64,000 nt of DNA from Metabacillus_B sp050107715 (lineage in GTDB: Bacteria > Bacillota > Bacilli > Bacillales > Bacillaceae). Below, piece by piece: positions 8,605 through 17,727 of the stretch. The notes beneath the pieces were generated by a model. That model saw only the letters and a program-made list of their open reading frames with translations, was not told the origin of the DNA and searched no databases. A program made the translations under genes and the position numbers. The stretch's first letter is position 1. The number at the start of each line of letters is the position of its first letter. The stretch covers positions 1-64,000 of the forward strand of contig NZ_JBNILN010000011.1 of NCBI RefSeq assembly GCF_050107715.1. Reading direction: 5' to 3'.

Positions 8605-10107
8605 TTATACCTTCACAGCAAATAATTCTTTCATGATTCTGATTTTCTCTTCTGTATAGTGTTTAAATCCCTCGTTATACGATTTGGGATCCTTCGGGTT
8701 GCTGAAATGTGAGATCTTCCCGGTTTCAGGATGGCGGAATTTGCTGGCAGCGCCGCACCCCAGACCTAAAATGGTTTGCTGTTCTTCCATAATCATGATG
8801 TTGTACAGCGAATCCTGGCCCTCAAGTGCATAGCCAACGTTTTCCAGATTGCCGAGAATGTTTTTTTGCCGGTACAGGTAGTATGGTTCGTACCCGTTTT
8901 TCTTCGTCCACTCAACAGCCAGAGTCATCATATCACTTGTTTCTTCACGGCTTGCGACTTTATAGCGTTTTTTATTTTGTGTCATTTCAGAAGCACGCTT
9001 GAATGAGAGGGTATGGACGGTAAGGGATTCAGGCATGAGCTTTTCCGTTTCCGATAAGGAATGGCTCATTTCTTCCACCCCTTCATTCGGGAGCCCGATA
9101 ATAAGATCCATGTTAATATTGTTCATTCCATGTTTTCTTGCCAGATGGAATTTATCAATCGTTTCCTCCACCGTATGATGGCGCCCAATTGCCTTTAAGG
9201 TCTCTTGTGTATAGGACTGTGGATTGATGCTGATCCGGTCGATGCTGTATTTTTTCAGAACGTCGAGCTTATCTGGTGTAATGGTGTCTGGACGGCCTGC
9301 TTCTACTGTGATTTCACGGATGTTCTGTATGCCGGGAAATGCGTCCGTCATCCTTTCATACAGGCTGTCCATTTCTTCTGCTGTGATGCTTGTCGGAGTT
9401 CCTCCGCCATAGTATACAGTTGTGATTTTAATGCCGCTTTCCTTTAGATATTTACCGATTTCCTCCATTTCATAATGCAGACCGCCAAGAAAGGAATCCA
9501 CTCTCCCCTGCTTTCCATTCATGGCAAAAGCCGGAAACGTGCAGTAAGCACATTTGGTCGGACAAAAAGGAATGCCAATGTAGATGCTGATTTCTCTGCT
9601 TAGGTCATGGAGGTCCGGAATTACTTTCAGCTGTCTGTCTACAATCGTTTGCATCAATTGGATCTTTTGCTCTGTAATCAAATATTCGTCACGCAGCTTT
9701 TGATGGGCTGCTTCCTGTCCAATCCCATCCTTCAGCATTTTATGAAGAAGCTTAACCGGTCTCATACCCGTCAGAATTCCCCACTGCTGAATCATCCCCG
9801 TTTGTTCCTGCAAAAGCATCAGATAAACGTGGGAGAGTGTATTTTTCACCTGTCTAAATCGGTCTTTTTCAGTTGCATAGCCTGTGAGGTCTTTTTCCCG
9901 GACCGCTTCATGACTGTTGGATCCGGATGCTAATACACCTGAAATACAAATCCTGTTTCCGTCCTCTTTTATAGTAAATGAAGCCGATATTTCAGCCTCT
10001 TCTTTATCAAAGAGTAATTCGGTTTCTTCAAAGAATAAATTTGAGATCAGCGTAAGGGGCCGCTGGAAGCGTTCATCTGTTATTCCATTTATTTGAATGC
10101 GCAACAT
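8605..10107 (-). CDS. hemZ: HemZ, radical SAM coproporphyrinogen III dehydrogenase-like protein
   Basis: 500-residue radical SAM protein of the HemN/HemZ group, proposed to act in oxygen-independent haem synthesis. The 4Fe-4S motif CPTKCAYC is near residue 175 and the SAM-binding YYGGGTPTS near residue 235. NMDLIIGLP follows near residue 335. The N-terminal ~150 residues and the C-terminal GLGCGAASKFRH tail are typical of HemZ, and the length equals the B. subtilis protein. The ATG at 10107 fits GGTGATC; a GTG two codons upstream lies inside that site. True coproporphyrinogen activity of HemZ proteins is less certain than for HemN. Confidence 0.9.
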   Translation of the reverse strand: MLRIQINGITDERFQRPLTLISNLFFEETELLFDKEEAEISASFTIKEDGNRICISGVLASGSNSHEAVREKDLTGYATEKDRFRQVKNTLSHVYLMLLQEQTGMIQQWGILTGMRPVKLLHKMLKDGIGQEAAHQKLRDEYLITEQKIQLMQTIVDRQLKVIPDLHDLSREISIYIGIPFCPTKCAYCTFPAFAMNGKQGRVDSFLGGLHYEMEEIGKYLKESGIKITTVYYGGGTPTSITAEEMDSLYERMTDAFPGIQNIREITVEAGRPDTITPDKLDVLKKYSIDRISINPQSYTQETLKAIGRHHTVEETIDKFHLARKHGMNNINMDLIIGLPNEGVEEMSHSLSETEKLMPESLTVHTLSFKRASEMTQNKKRYKVASREETSDMMTLAVEWTKKNGYEPYYLYRQKNILGNLENVGYALEGQDSLYNIMIMEEQQTILGLGCGAASKFRHPETGKISHFSNPKDPKSYNEGFKHYTEEKIRIMKELFAVKV

Positions 10108-10183
10108 GATCACCTTTTTACATTATTAGTTCTGTTAAAAAACTGCTCTTAGTTTACATGAAGGCCGTTTGGAAAACAATCCG

Positions 10184-10768
10184 CTAGTCACAGAATTCCT
10201 CTATGACCTGTGCCTTCATTTCTTCGATTGGAAAATGGTCTGGATAGCTGCTGTTCATCAGCATGATGCCATGCAGGGTTGAAGAGAACAAAAGCGACCG
10301 TTTCCTTGGTTCGGGTACGCCGAGCTTTTCGAATATCGTACACTGGAATTCAAACTGCTTTTCAAATTCCTCTCTAAGGCGTGCTGCATATTTGGCAAGG
10401 ATTATATCATGCTGGGGCTGCGTTTGGATATTCAGAAAAAAGCGGTAAAGCTCTGGCTGACGGAATACGTTTTCAAGTGTTTCTTCGGCAATATAGCAAA
10501 TCCGGTCCAGAGGCAGCTCTTTTTCCTCTGCCCCTTCTGTAACCGCGCGCATATTTTCAATCCGCATCTGCACCATGGCAGCCAGCAGACCTTCTTTTCC
10601 TTTGAAATAATGATAAAGAAGGCCTTTGGAAACCTGCGCCATCTTTGTTACCTCTTCTATCGAAGTAGAGTGATATCCCTTTTTCATAAACAGACTCATT
10701 GCAGCTGCTAAAATTTTTTCGCTCGTTTCTTTTCTGATTTTCATAAAAGCTTCAGGGGTTCGAGGCAT
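10184..10768 (-). CDS. TetR family transcriptional regulator
   Basis: 194 residues. The N-terminal TetR DNA-binding domain covers residues 12-60 (ILAAAMSLFMKKGYHSTSI, then VSKGLLYHYFKGKEGLL). A helical ligand-binding and dimerisation domain follows, of a type with a C-terminal TetR_C-like segment. The ATG overlaps the stop codon of the hydrolase gene (TAATG), so the two are one unit. It probably represses its own operon in response to a small hydrophobic ligand; ligand unknown. Confidence 0.88.
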   Translation of the reverse strand: MPRTPEAFMKIRKETSEKILAAAMSLFMKKGYHSTSIEEVTKMAQVSKGLLYHYFKGKEGLLAAMVQMRIENMRAVTEGAEEKELPLDRICYIAEETLENVFRQPELYRFFLNIQTQPQHDIILAKYAARLREEFEKQFEFQCTIFEKLGVPEPRKRSLLFSSTLHGIMLMNSSYPDHFPIEEMKAQVIEEFCD

Positions 10769-11529
10769 TATTGGCTGGCTTCCTCCTTCATAAAAGCTAA
10801 GATGTAATCCGCTATTTCCTCAGGATGGGTAAGGGTTGACATTTGATCAGCACGCGGAATAATAACAAATTCGATGGATGGCACTTGTTCATACCATTCT
10901 CTTATTTGATACATATCTTCAAATTCCTTTGTGCCCTGGATAAATAAAGTGGACGCCTGCATTTCCTTCAGCCGCTGAATGGCAGGAGGCTCGGGCCAGA
11001 TTACTTCATAACTTTTCCATTCAGTCGTTGCTTTTTTTAAATAATGTTCCATCATTTCTTCAAAAAAGGCAAGTTGTTCAGAAGCGCTGATTACCTTATG
11101 GTGGGGTCCGTCTATTATAAACTTGGTCATTTCTGAAATGTTTTTCGCATCATTTACTTTCTGCACCCAGGTATTGTACTTATAGGTATACTCATAGCCG
11201 GTTAAAGAGGGAGAGATTAAAATCAATTTCTCAATGCGGGAAGGGTCGGTCAGGGCAAAATCGGCTGCAACTTGTCCTCCCCTGGAGTGTCCGACAATTG
11301 TGGCTTTTTCAATATGATAATTGTCCAGAAGCATCTTCAGATCTTTGACAGGGTCCATCGGCTCCAACGGAGAAGGAGACTTGCCTGCTCCGCGTACATC
11401 GTATGCAATGACTTGGCACGTCTCTAACAGAAAGGGGATGATAAAACCCCACTCACGTAAATCCTGTCCGGGTCCATGAATCAATACAACGGGGCGGCCG
11501 CTGCCTTTCACTTCGGCATGCAAATCCAT
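10768..11529 (-). CDS. Alpha/beta hydrolase fold protein, apparent loss of catalytic His
   Basis: 253 residues with an alpha/beta hydrolase layout: oxyanion segment LIHGPGQDLREW near residue 20, YDVRGAGKS near residue 45, and nucleophile elbow GHSRGG near residue 98 (Ser). Where the family has GH followed by hydrophobic residues and EhPee, this protein reads PRADQMSTLTHPEE near residue 228. The catalytic histidine position therefore appears to be glutamine. It may be inactive, use the nearby His, or act as a ligand sensor. AGGAGGG precedes the ATG. Co-transcribed with the TetR regulator. Confidence 0.85.
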   Translation of the reverse strand: MDLHAEVKGSGRPVVLIHGPGQDLREWGFIIPFLLETCQVIAYDVRGAGKSPSPLEPMDPVKDLKMLLDNYHIEKATIVGHSRGGQVAADFALTDPSRIEKLILISPSLTGYEYTYKYNTWVQKVNDAKNISEMTKFIIDGPHHKVISASEQLAFFEEMMEHYLKKATTEWKSYEVIWPEPPAIQRLKEMQASTLFIQGTKEFEDMYQIREWYEQVPSIEFVIIPRADQMSTLTHPEEIADYILAFMKEEASQ

Positions 11530-11682
11530 ATAAGCCCTCCTAAATTATCTGACACGTTCATGCTACCTTATGATTGAACACTTGGTCAATGAAAAACAGG
11601 CTGTTTTTACAACCTTTCCTTCTTTTTAATATTAAAATGACATATAATCTGATAGCCTATTTTGAATTCCGGAGGGATGGCA

Positions 11683-12609
11683 ATGGCAATAAAGCCGCCG
11701 ATCTTGCAGCGGGGGGATACGATTGGCATCGTGACACTCGGCACACCGCTCAGTGCGGAAACAATCAACCAGGGGATTGCCATTTTGAAGAATCTGGGTT
11801 TTAAGGTGGTGCTTGGAGATTATGTGTATGCTTCTGAAGGTTATTTAGCAGGAACAGATGAGCAGCGTGCCGCCGATTTAATGAAGATGTTCTCAAATTC
11901 TGCTGTTAAAATGATTCTCCCTTCAAGAGGCGGAGTGGGTGTGGCTGGTATTCTCCCTTACCTTGACTATTCCGTTATCCGCCAAAACCCAAAGATTTTA
12001 AGCGGCTACAGTGACATTACCGTTCTTCAAAATGTGTTGCTGCAGTATGCTGATTTAATTACCTTCCAAAGCCTTCTGCTGCTGGATTTCGCACCGGAAA
12101 CTCCAGCCTATAATTTTCAGCAGTTTTTTGCAGCGGTTGCGACCCTTCAGTCTCCAAGGCAAATCGTCAACCCGCCCGGGATTCCTCAAATAAGCAGAAT
12201 CCCAGGCAATGTATCAGGAGAAACGGCAGGCGGTAATCTGACTTCTTTTACCGATACAATCGGAACCATCTATGAAGTGGATACAACAGGAAAAATTCTT
12301 ATCCTCGAGGAAATCGAGGAACCGGTAAACAAAGTCTACCGGTATGTTAACCATTTAAAGCTCGCGGGTAAATTTGAGGACTGTGCAGGGATTGTGCTTG
12401 GAGAATGTACGAAATGCGAAGAGGCTTATGGCAAAACGTTCGAGGATTTAATCCGCGACTTTCTTATTCCATTAGGAAAGCCTCTTATGACCAACGTGAC
12501 GACCGCTCACGGGTATTACAAAGCCGCCATTCCCATTGGAGCAAAAGCGAATTTAAATACAGAAAACAACACTTTTACAATTCTTGAGCCTTCCGTCAGG
12601 CCTCTTTAA
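11683..12609 (+). CDS. Peptidase S66 / LD-carboxypeptidase family protein
   Basis: 308-residue serine peptidase of the LdcA/MccF family. These trim the terminal D-alanine from murein tetrapeptides, or detoxify microcin-like acyl-adenylates. Nucleophile serine is in LSGYSDIT near residue 107. Glu is in LEEIEEPVNKVYR near residue 210 and His in TTAHGYYKAAIPIG near residue 280. The N-terminal IGIVTLGTPLS and SRGGVGV segments are typical. The start at 11683 follows CCGGAGGG with six bases spacing; the earlier in-frame codons overlap that site. No signal peptide, so cytosolic. Divergent from the hydrolase/TetR unit. Confidence 0.87.
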   Translation: MAIKPPILQRGDTIGIVTLGTPLSAETINQGIAILKNLGFKVVLGDYVYASEGYLAGTDEQRAADLMKMFSNSAVKMILPSRGGVGVAGILPYLDYSVIRQNPKILSGYSDITVLQNVLLQYADLITFQSLLLLDFAPETPAYNFQQFFAAVATLQSPRQIVNPPGIPQISRIPGNVSGETAGGNLTSFTDTIGTIYEVDTTGKILILEEIEEPVNKVYRYVNHLKLAGKFEDCAGIVLGECTKCEEAYGKTFEDLIRDFLIPLGKPLMTNVTTAHGYYKAAIPIGAKANLNTENNTFTILEPSVRPL

Positions 12610-12694
12610 AGCGAGCAGCCCCACCGCGTTGAGTAATGTTAAGCTATACTATTTCAGCCAGCAGCCCATGGGGGGATTTATGTTTTTCCTGTAC

Positions 12695-12720
12695 AAAAAA
12701 AGCCGACCTGTCAGGTCAGC
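12695..12720 (-). terminator. Rho-independent terminator of the HAD phosphatase gene
   Basis: Minus-strand GCTGACCTG and CAGGTCGGC pair almost without loop, followed by TTTTTTT. Six bases beyond the yhaX-like stop codon. Confidence 0.75.
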
Positions 12721-12726
12721 CATTCG

Positions 12727-13593
12727 TTACCGGTTCAGCTTGATTTTTTCAACAAAACCGAGGCGGTACTGTTTTCTAAAATGCTCTTTAATCATATAAG
12801 CAACTCCGGATTCTTCATTTGACCGCGTTATCCAGTCAGCTGCCTTTTTCACTTCAAACGGCGCCTGGCCCATAGCCACGCCCAGCCCGGCATTGGCGAT
12901 CAGTTCGCGGTCATCTGCGCTATCTCCGATGGCTACCACTTCACTCATGGAAATTTCGAGATTCCGGCAAAGCAAGCTTAAGCCGGATGCTTTGGACACG
13001 CCTTTTGCCGTTAGGTCAAACCTCAGTGGATTGCGGTCCGTAATGGTTATCTCGCTGAACGTTTCATTCAAAAAGAGTATGGCAGCCTCCTTCTCGCGCT
13101 TGTTTTGAAAGAGGACCTCCATTTTAGGTGCATCGATCGGTTCATCCCTTAAAGCATCTCCAAGCGACTCTACATATTGATTCGGATAAAATAATGGTTC
13201 AGATGACTGGATGACCGTACTTCCGGTCATATGCGGTGTTACCTTTACCCTGTTCCCTATGCTGTACCGTTCGTGAATAATCCGGATATGACACTCATAA
13301 TTTTCAAGAATCTGCACAAGATTGAAGGTCAGCTTTTCTCCAAGCCGCCTTTCAAAAAGCGGCTCATCTATTTTTTCTGCGATGAAAGCGCCGCTGTGGG
13401 TAACAAGGGCGGATTCGATTTTTAAGGCTCTGGCAAGCTTTCTTGCAGACTGGAAATGGCGATTGGTGACAAGGGTCACATAAACGCCTTTATTCTGGAC
13501 GAAATCAATGGCTTCTTTTGTTGCCTGATGAAGGCGGCCGTTTGAACGGAGCAGTGTTCCGTCTATGTTTAATGCAAGCATGCGGTAAACCAC
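12727..13593 (-). CDS. yhaX: Cof-type HAD superfamily phosphatase, YhaX-like
   Basis: 288 residues, the same length as B. subtilis YhaX. Motif I is reduced at its start: ALNIDGTLLRSNG instead of DxDGT, so the first nucleophile aspartate is replaced by Asn. Motif II is LVTNRHFQSA, motif III lies around KGVSKASGL, and motif IV is IGDSADDRELIANAG. Loss of the nucleophilic Asp suggests altered or absent phosphatase activity. GTG start with AGGGGGAG upstream. In B. subtilis YhaX is linked to sporulation and lies near hemZ, as here. Confidence 0.8.
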   Translation of the reverse strand: MVYRMLALNIDGTLLRSNGRLHQATKEAIDFVQNKGVYVTLVTNRHFQSARKLARALKIESALVTHSGAFIAEKIDEPLFERRLGEKLTFNLVQILENYECHIRIIHERYSIGNRVKVTPHMTGSTVIQSSEPLFYPNQYVESLGDALRDEPIDAPKMEVLFQNKREKEAAILFLNETFSEITITDRNPLRFDLTAKGVSKASGLSLLCRNLEISMSEVVAIGDSADDRELIANAGLGVAMGQAPFEVKKAADWITRSNEESGVAYMIKEHFRKQYRLGFVEKIKLNR

Positions 13594-13750
13594 GCAGGCT
13601 CCCCCTCTCTGGATGTTTGAAGCTTTCCCTTATCAGCGTATTCAGGGAACGAGGGGGCTAGAACAAGGCGGTTTGTTTCAAACAGATTTTTCTCTGCAGC
13701 TGCCTATTTCACACTGATCCGTCCGAGAAGCTTCGATGCGTTCTCTATGC

Positions 13751-15979
13751 TTATAGAAGTCTTTTCAGGTAGAAAATCTCTGACTGAAAGTCTCCTCCTC
13801 TTTTGGCCCAGGGTCCGTTAACGCCATTGAATTCCGGAGAAAGATTCACCCCTCTCCTCATCAGTTCATCTCCGTGATGCGGCTTGGTTTGTCCATTGAT
13901 TGTGTAAGAAGCATCCGGATCCAGTCCGGCAAGTTTAATGATTTGCCCGTTTTTCGGATTTGGAGCTGCAAGCATTTTATACCACCCTGCCAGCGCCTCT
14001 GACCGGTCCTTTGAAACAACCATCCAGAGCAGTTCATTGGAGGTGAACGGGCTGCGCAGTCTGTAGAAATCTCCATCCCGGATCAGCGTTCTGTATTTCT
14101 TATAATTCAGGATTTGGATCTTTACTTCTTCTTTTTCTTCAGAGGTCATTTGATTTGGATCCAGTTCATATCCGAAAGTCCCGAAATATGCAACATCCCC
14201 GCGTGTTTTAAGAGACGTGTTTCTTAAGGTCTGGTGATTTGGAATAGCAGATACGTGGGATCCCATGCTGTAAAGCGGATATACAAAAGAGGATCCGTAT
14301 TGAATTTTCATTCGCTCAGCTGCATCGGTATCATCGCTCGCCCAAGCCTGCGGTGCATAATACAGCATTCCCGCATCAAAGCGGCCTCCTCCTCCCGCAC
14401 ACGATTCAAAAAGCACGTCAGGAAATTCAGACGTAAGCCTCTCATAGAGATCATAAACTCCAAGAATATAACGGTGGAAAAATTCTCCTTGATGTTCAAA
14501 ATCCAGAGAGGCGGAAAAAGCTTCTGTAATGTTCCGGTTCATATCCCACTTAATGTAGCTGAGCTGGGCAGATTTGATAAAGGAAGACATCCGTTCATAC
14601 ATATGATCAACGACTTCTCTCCGGGTGTAATCGAGAACCCATTGGTTCCGCCCATATGATTTAGGCCGGTCCGGATCATGAACAACCCAGTCAGGGTGCT
14701 CTCCGAACAAAAGACTTTCCTCATTCACCATCTCCGGTTCGAACCATAGGCCGAACTTTAACCCTTCTGCACGAACGGCTTCGGATAATGCTTCCATTCC
14801 GTCCGGAAGCTTATTCTCATCGGTAAACCAGTCGCCAAGCGATGTCGTATCATCATCTCTTTTGCCAAACCAGCCATCATCCAGAACAAAAAGCTCGATT
14901 CCCAGCTCTTTTGACTGCTTGGCTATCTGGATAATTTTTTCTGCATTAAAATCAAAATAGGTTGCCTCCCAGTTATTGATCAGAACCGGGCGCTCCTTTT
15001 TTTGCCAATTTGAGGATATAAGATGATGACGGAATAGGTCATGAACACTCTGTGTTAACCCGTTTAAGCCTTGATCCGAATACGTCATTACCGCTTCAGG
15101 TGAATGGAAGGTTTCTCCCGGATTTAGCTGCCAATTAAATTGGAATGGGTGAATCCCCATCATCACCCGTGCTGTATCGTAATGGTCCACTTCGATTTGG
15201 GCAAGAAAATTCCCGCTGTAGATAAAATGAAAGCTGATGGCTTCCCCAAGCGTTTCCGTTGTTTCAGGCCGGCGAAGTGCCAGGAATGGATTGTGATGAT
15301 GGGAGCTCGCTCCTCTGGCACTTCCAACCGATTGGATTCCGCTCTCAAGCTTACGTTCCTTTATATGACGCTCTCTCGACCATGCCCCCGAAAGCTGCAT
15401 CATCATATATTCACTGTCGCTCAAATCCAATGAAAGACTCATTACCCGTTCAAGCCTGATTTTCTCATTCCCGATGTTTTCAAGGACCGTTCTTCTGGCG
15501 ATAACAGGCAAGTCCTGAAACAGCGTATAGTGAAGGGTCAGCTTTAAACCAGCCGTTCTGTCAATGAGGGAAACCTCAAGGTTCTCCGCTTCCCCGGGCT
15601 TTGAATAGGTAGCCGGCAGCCCTGGTATCCGCTCTTTGCCTTCAGTCACAGTGTATCCTTCAAAATCAAACCGGTGGATGGAGCTGCCGCTTTCTCTTTT
15701 AATGGAAAGAGCCGGTTCCCTGAAATCTGTTGTTCCATAGCCCGGGTATTCCTGTTTTACCGTTTCCAGGGAAAAAGCGGGATCAGCTTTTTCAGCATGG
15801 CAGCTCGCTGCAGTGGGTATTCCTCCGTCCTGAAAATGCGAAAAATCAGCCTGGTGCTTAATGGCTATTCCATAATACAAGTGCCCGAGCTCCCCGTTTT
15901 TCAATACATGAAAGATGTAGCTTATTTTCCCGTTTGTTAAGTGAAATTGCTTCGCTTCTGTATTAATATGAATACTCAT
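13751..15979 (-). CDS. Alpha-galactosidase, glycoside hydrolase family 36
   Basis: 742-residue GH36 alpha-galactosidase. It releases galactose from melibiose, raffinose-type and other alpha-galactosides. The catalytic nucleophile Asp is in YIKWDMNR near residue 480 and the acid/base Asp in WASDDTDA near residue 550. Substrate-pocket motifs are VLDDGWFGKRDDD near residue 365 and GLWFEPEMV near residue 415. No signal peptide, so it acts on imported sugar. Last gene of the galactoside operon, with GAGGAGG before the ATG. Confidence 0.95.
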   Translation of the reverse strand: MSIHINTEAKQFHLTNGKISYIFHVLKNGELGHLYYGIAIKHQADFSHFQDGGIPTAASCHAEKADPAFSLETVKQEYPGYGTTDFREPALSIKRESGSSIHRFDFEGYTVTEGKERIPGLPATYSKPGEAENLEVSLIDRTAGLKLTLHYTLFQDLPVIARRTVLENIGNEKIRLERVMSLSLDLSDSEYMMMQLSGAWSRERHIKERKLESGIQSVGSARGASSHHHNPFLALRRPETTETLGEAISFHFIYSGNFLAQIEVDHYDTARVMMGIHPFQFNWQLNPGETFHSPEAVMTYSDQGLNGLTQSVHDLFRHHLISSNWQKKERPVLINNWEATYFDFNAEKIIQIAKQSKELGIELFVLDDGWFGKRDDDTTSLGDWFTDENKLPDGMEALSEAVRAEGLKFGLWFEPEMVNEESLLFGEHPDWVVHDPDRPKSYGRNQWVLDYTRREVVDHMYERMSSFIKSAQLSYIKWDMNRNITEAFSASLDFEHQGEFFHRYILGVYDLYERLTSEFPDVLFESCAGGGGRFDAGMLYYAPQAWASDDTDAAERMKIQYGSSFVYPLYSMGSHVSAIPNHQTLRNTSLKTRGDVAYFGTFGYELDPNQMTSEEKEEVKIQILNYKKYRTLIRDGDFYRLRSPFTSNELLWMVVSKDRSEALAGWYKMLAAPNPKNGQIIKLAGLDPDASYTINGQTKPHHGDELMRRGVNLSPEFNGVNGPWAKRGGDFQSEIFYLKRLL

Positions 15980-15994
15980 CGACTGTTCCTCCTC

Positions 15995-17716
15995 TTAGCC
16001 TAGCATCGGCTGGTCCAGTAAGCTGATCATGCTGGTATCCGTACCCTCGAGCTCCAGCACAAGGATCTCGTTTTCTCCTTCTCTTAAAAGCGGTGCAGGG
16101 ATATATAGCCGCTGCTGTGGACCTTGCGGCTGCCAGTAGCGGCCAAGATTGAAAGAATTCACCCATACAAATCCTTTCGTCCATCCGGTCATATCAACAA
16201 ATGTGTCAGCGCGTTCCTGAACGTTTACTGTACTCTTGAAAAACTTTGGGAATCGATGATCCGATCCGGCTATCCATTCCAAGTCACCGCCCTCCAGACT
16301 GAGCGGTACCACTTCCCAGTTAAACCAGTATTGTCCGCCAATCCAAAGATTCTCAATTATCCCTTTACGGTCTTTTAAGTGCTTGCCGTAATTGACCCGG
16401 CCCATATTTTCCACCAGAATCTCAAGGGTATTCACAGGAAGATCAAATGGCAGCCTGATCATTTTTTCCTGATCATTGCGGTACACGGTTTTTACATGCT
16501 GTCCATTGATATAGATGAACGCCCTGTCCCTGATCGGGGAGATATCCAGCTCCAGATCACCTTGCTTTTCGACGTTCGTACGATATAAGATCAGGCCATA
16601 GTTTTGTCCATACACTTCCATGGAACGGGGGCCGGTCGTACTAACCGGGGTTTTACTGGCGATTGTATGAAACAGGCTCGTTTGCTCGGTAAGCAATACC
16701 TGCCCATACGTCTTTTTAACAGCAGGTGCCGGAATTTCTTCAGGAACTTCCACTATTTTCTTAAGAATTTTCTTGACCTCAAAATACTTCTTAGAAGGGT
16801 CCCCCCATTCTGTCAGCAACGCATCATAATCATAGCTTGTGATGGTCGGCGTATAAGCCTCATAATGGTTTGCCCCGTTCATAAACCCGAAGTTCGTTCC
16901 TCCATGGAACATGTAAAAATTAACCGACGCCCCTTTCGAAAGCATCTCTTCATATACAGCTGTCATATCGGCTGAATCCCGTCTATGATGCTCACCGCCC
17001 CAGTGGTCAAACCAGCCTATCCAAAATTCTGCGCACATGAGCGGAGACCCGGGCTTGAAGGATTTCAGCTTTTGAAACGCATCCTCTGCCCTTGATCCGA
17101 AATTCAAGGCAGTTACAGCATTTTGCAGGGAACCGTGCTTGATATATTCAGGACCATCAGATGTAAAAAGCAGTACATCGATGCCCGACGTTTTATACAA
17201 ATCCTCTAAATAGGTTAAATAGACTTGATCATTCCCGTAAGCCCCATATTCATTTTCAATCTGCACCGCAATGACAGGCCCGCCATTAGTACTGAGGTAC
17301 GGAACAAGCTTCGGCAGCAGAACTTGAAAATAGTCTGTCAGATGCTCCAGGAAAGCCGGATCTGAGCTCCGGAGCTCCATATCCTTTCCCTTCAGCAGCC
17401 ATGCCGGGAGACCTCCGAACTCCCACTCCGCACATATATAAGGTGCCGGTCTTAAAATAACATGCAGCTTCAGCTTTTGAGCAGCCTTTATAAATCCTTC
17501 TATATCGGCCAGCCCCTCAAATCGAAAGTACCCTTTTTCCGGTTCGTGAACGTTCCATGGAATGTACGTCTCAACCGTATTCAAGCCAAGCATTTTCAGT
17601 TTTTCAAGACGGTCCTCCCAATACTCTGGAACGACCCTGAAATAATGAATGCTTCCGGATAGGATTACAAATGGCTTGCCGTCGAGCCAGAACCGGCCGT
17701 CTTTTTCTGTAAGCAT
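15995..17716 (-). CDS. Beta-galactosidase, glycoside hydrolase family 35
   Basis: 573-residue GH35 beta-galactosidase. The acid/base Glu is in QIENEYGAYG near residue 155 and the nucleophile Glu in MCAEFWIGWFDHWG near residue 230. The N-terminal half is the TIM barrel (SGSIHYFRVVP, NTVETYIPWNVHEP), followed by C-terminal beta-sandwich domains ending around NLGRYW. No export signal, so intracellular. AAGGAGG precedes the ATG. It pairs with the GH36 enzyme, so the operon can use both alpha- and beta-linked galactosides. Confidence 0.95.
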   Translation of the reverse strand: MLTEKDGRFWLDGKPFVILSGSIHYFRVVPEYWEDRLEKLKMLGLNTVETYIPWNVHEPEKGYFRFEGLADIEGFIKAAQKLKLHVILRPAPYICAEWEFGGLPAWLLKGKDMELRSSDPAFLEHLTDYFQVLLPKLVPYLSTNGGPVIAVQIENEYGAYGNDQVYLTYLEDLYKTSGIDVLLFTSDGPEYIKHGSLQNAVTALNFGSRAEDAFQKLKSFKPGSPLMCAEFWIGWFDHWGGEHHRRDSADMTAVYEEMLSKGASVNFYMFHGGTNFGFMNGANHYEAYTPTITSYDYDALLTEWGDPSKKYFEVKKILKKIVEVPEEIPAPAVKKTYGQVLLTEQTSLFHTIASKTPVSTTGPRSMEVYGQNYGLILYRTNVEKQGDLELDISPIRDRAFIYINGQHVKTVYRNDQEKMIRLPFDLPVNTLEILVENMGRVNYGKHLKDRKGIIENLWIGGQYWFNWEVVPLSLEGGDLEWIAGSDHRFPKFFKSTVNVQERADTFVDMTGWTKGFVWVNSFNLGRYWQPQGPQQRLYIPAPLLREGENEILVLELEGTDTSMISLLDQPMLG

Positions 17717-17727
17717 GTGTACCCTCC

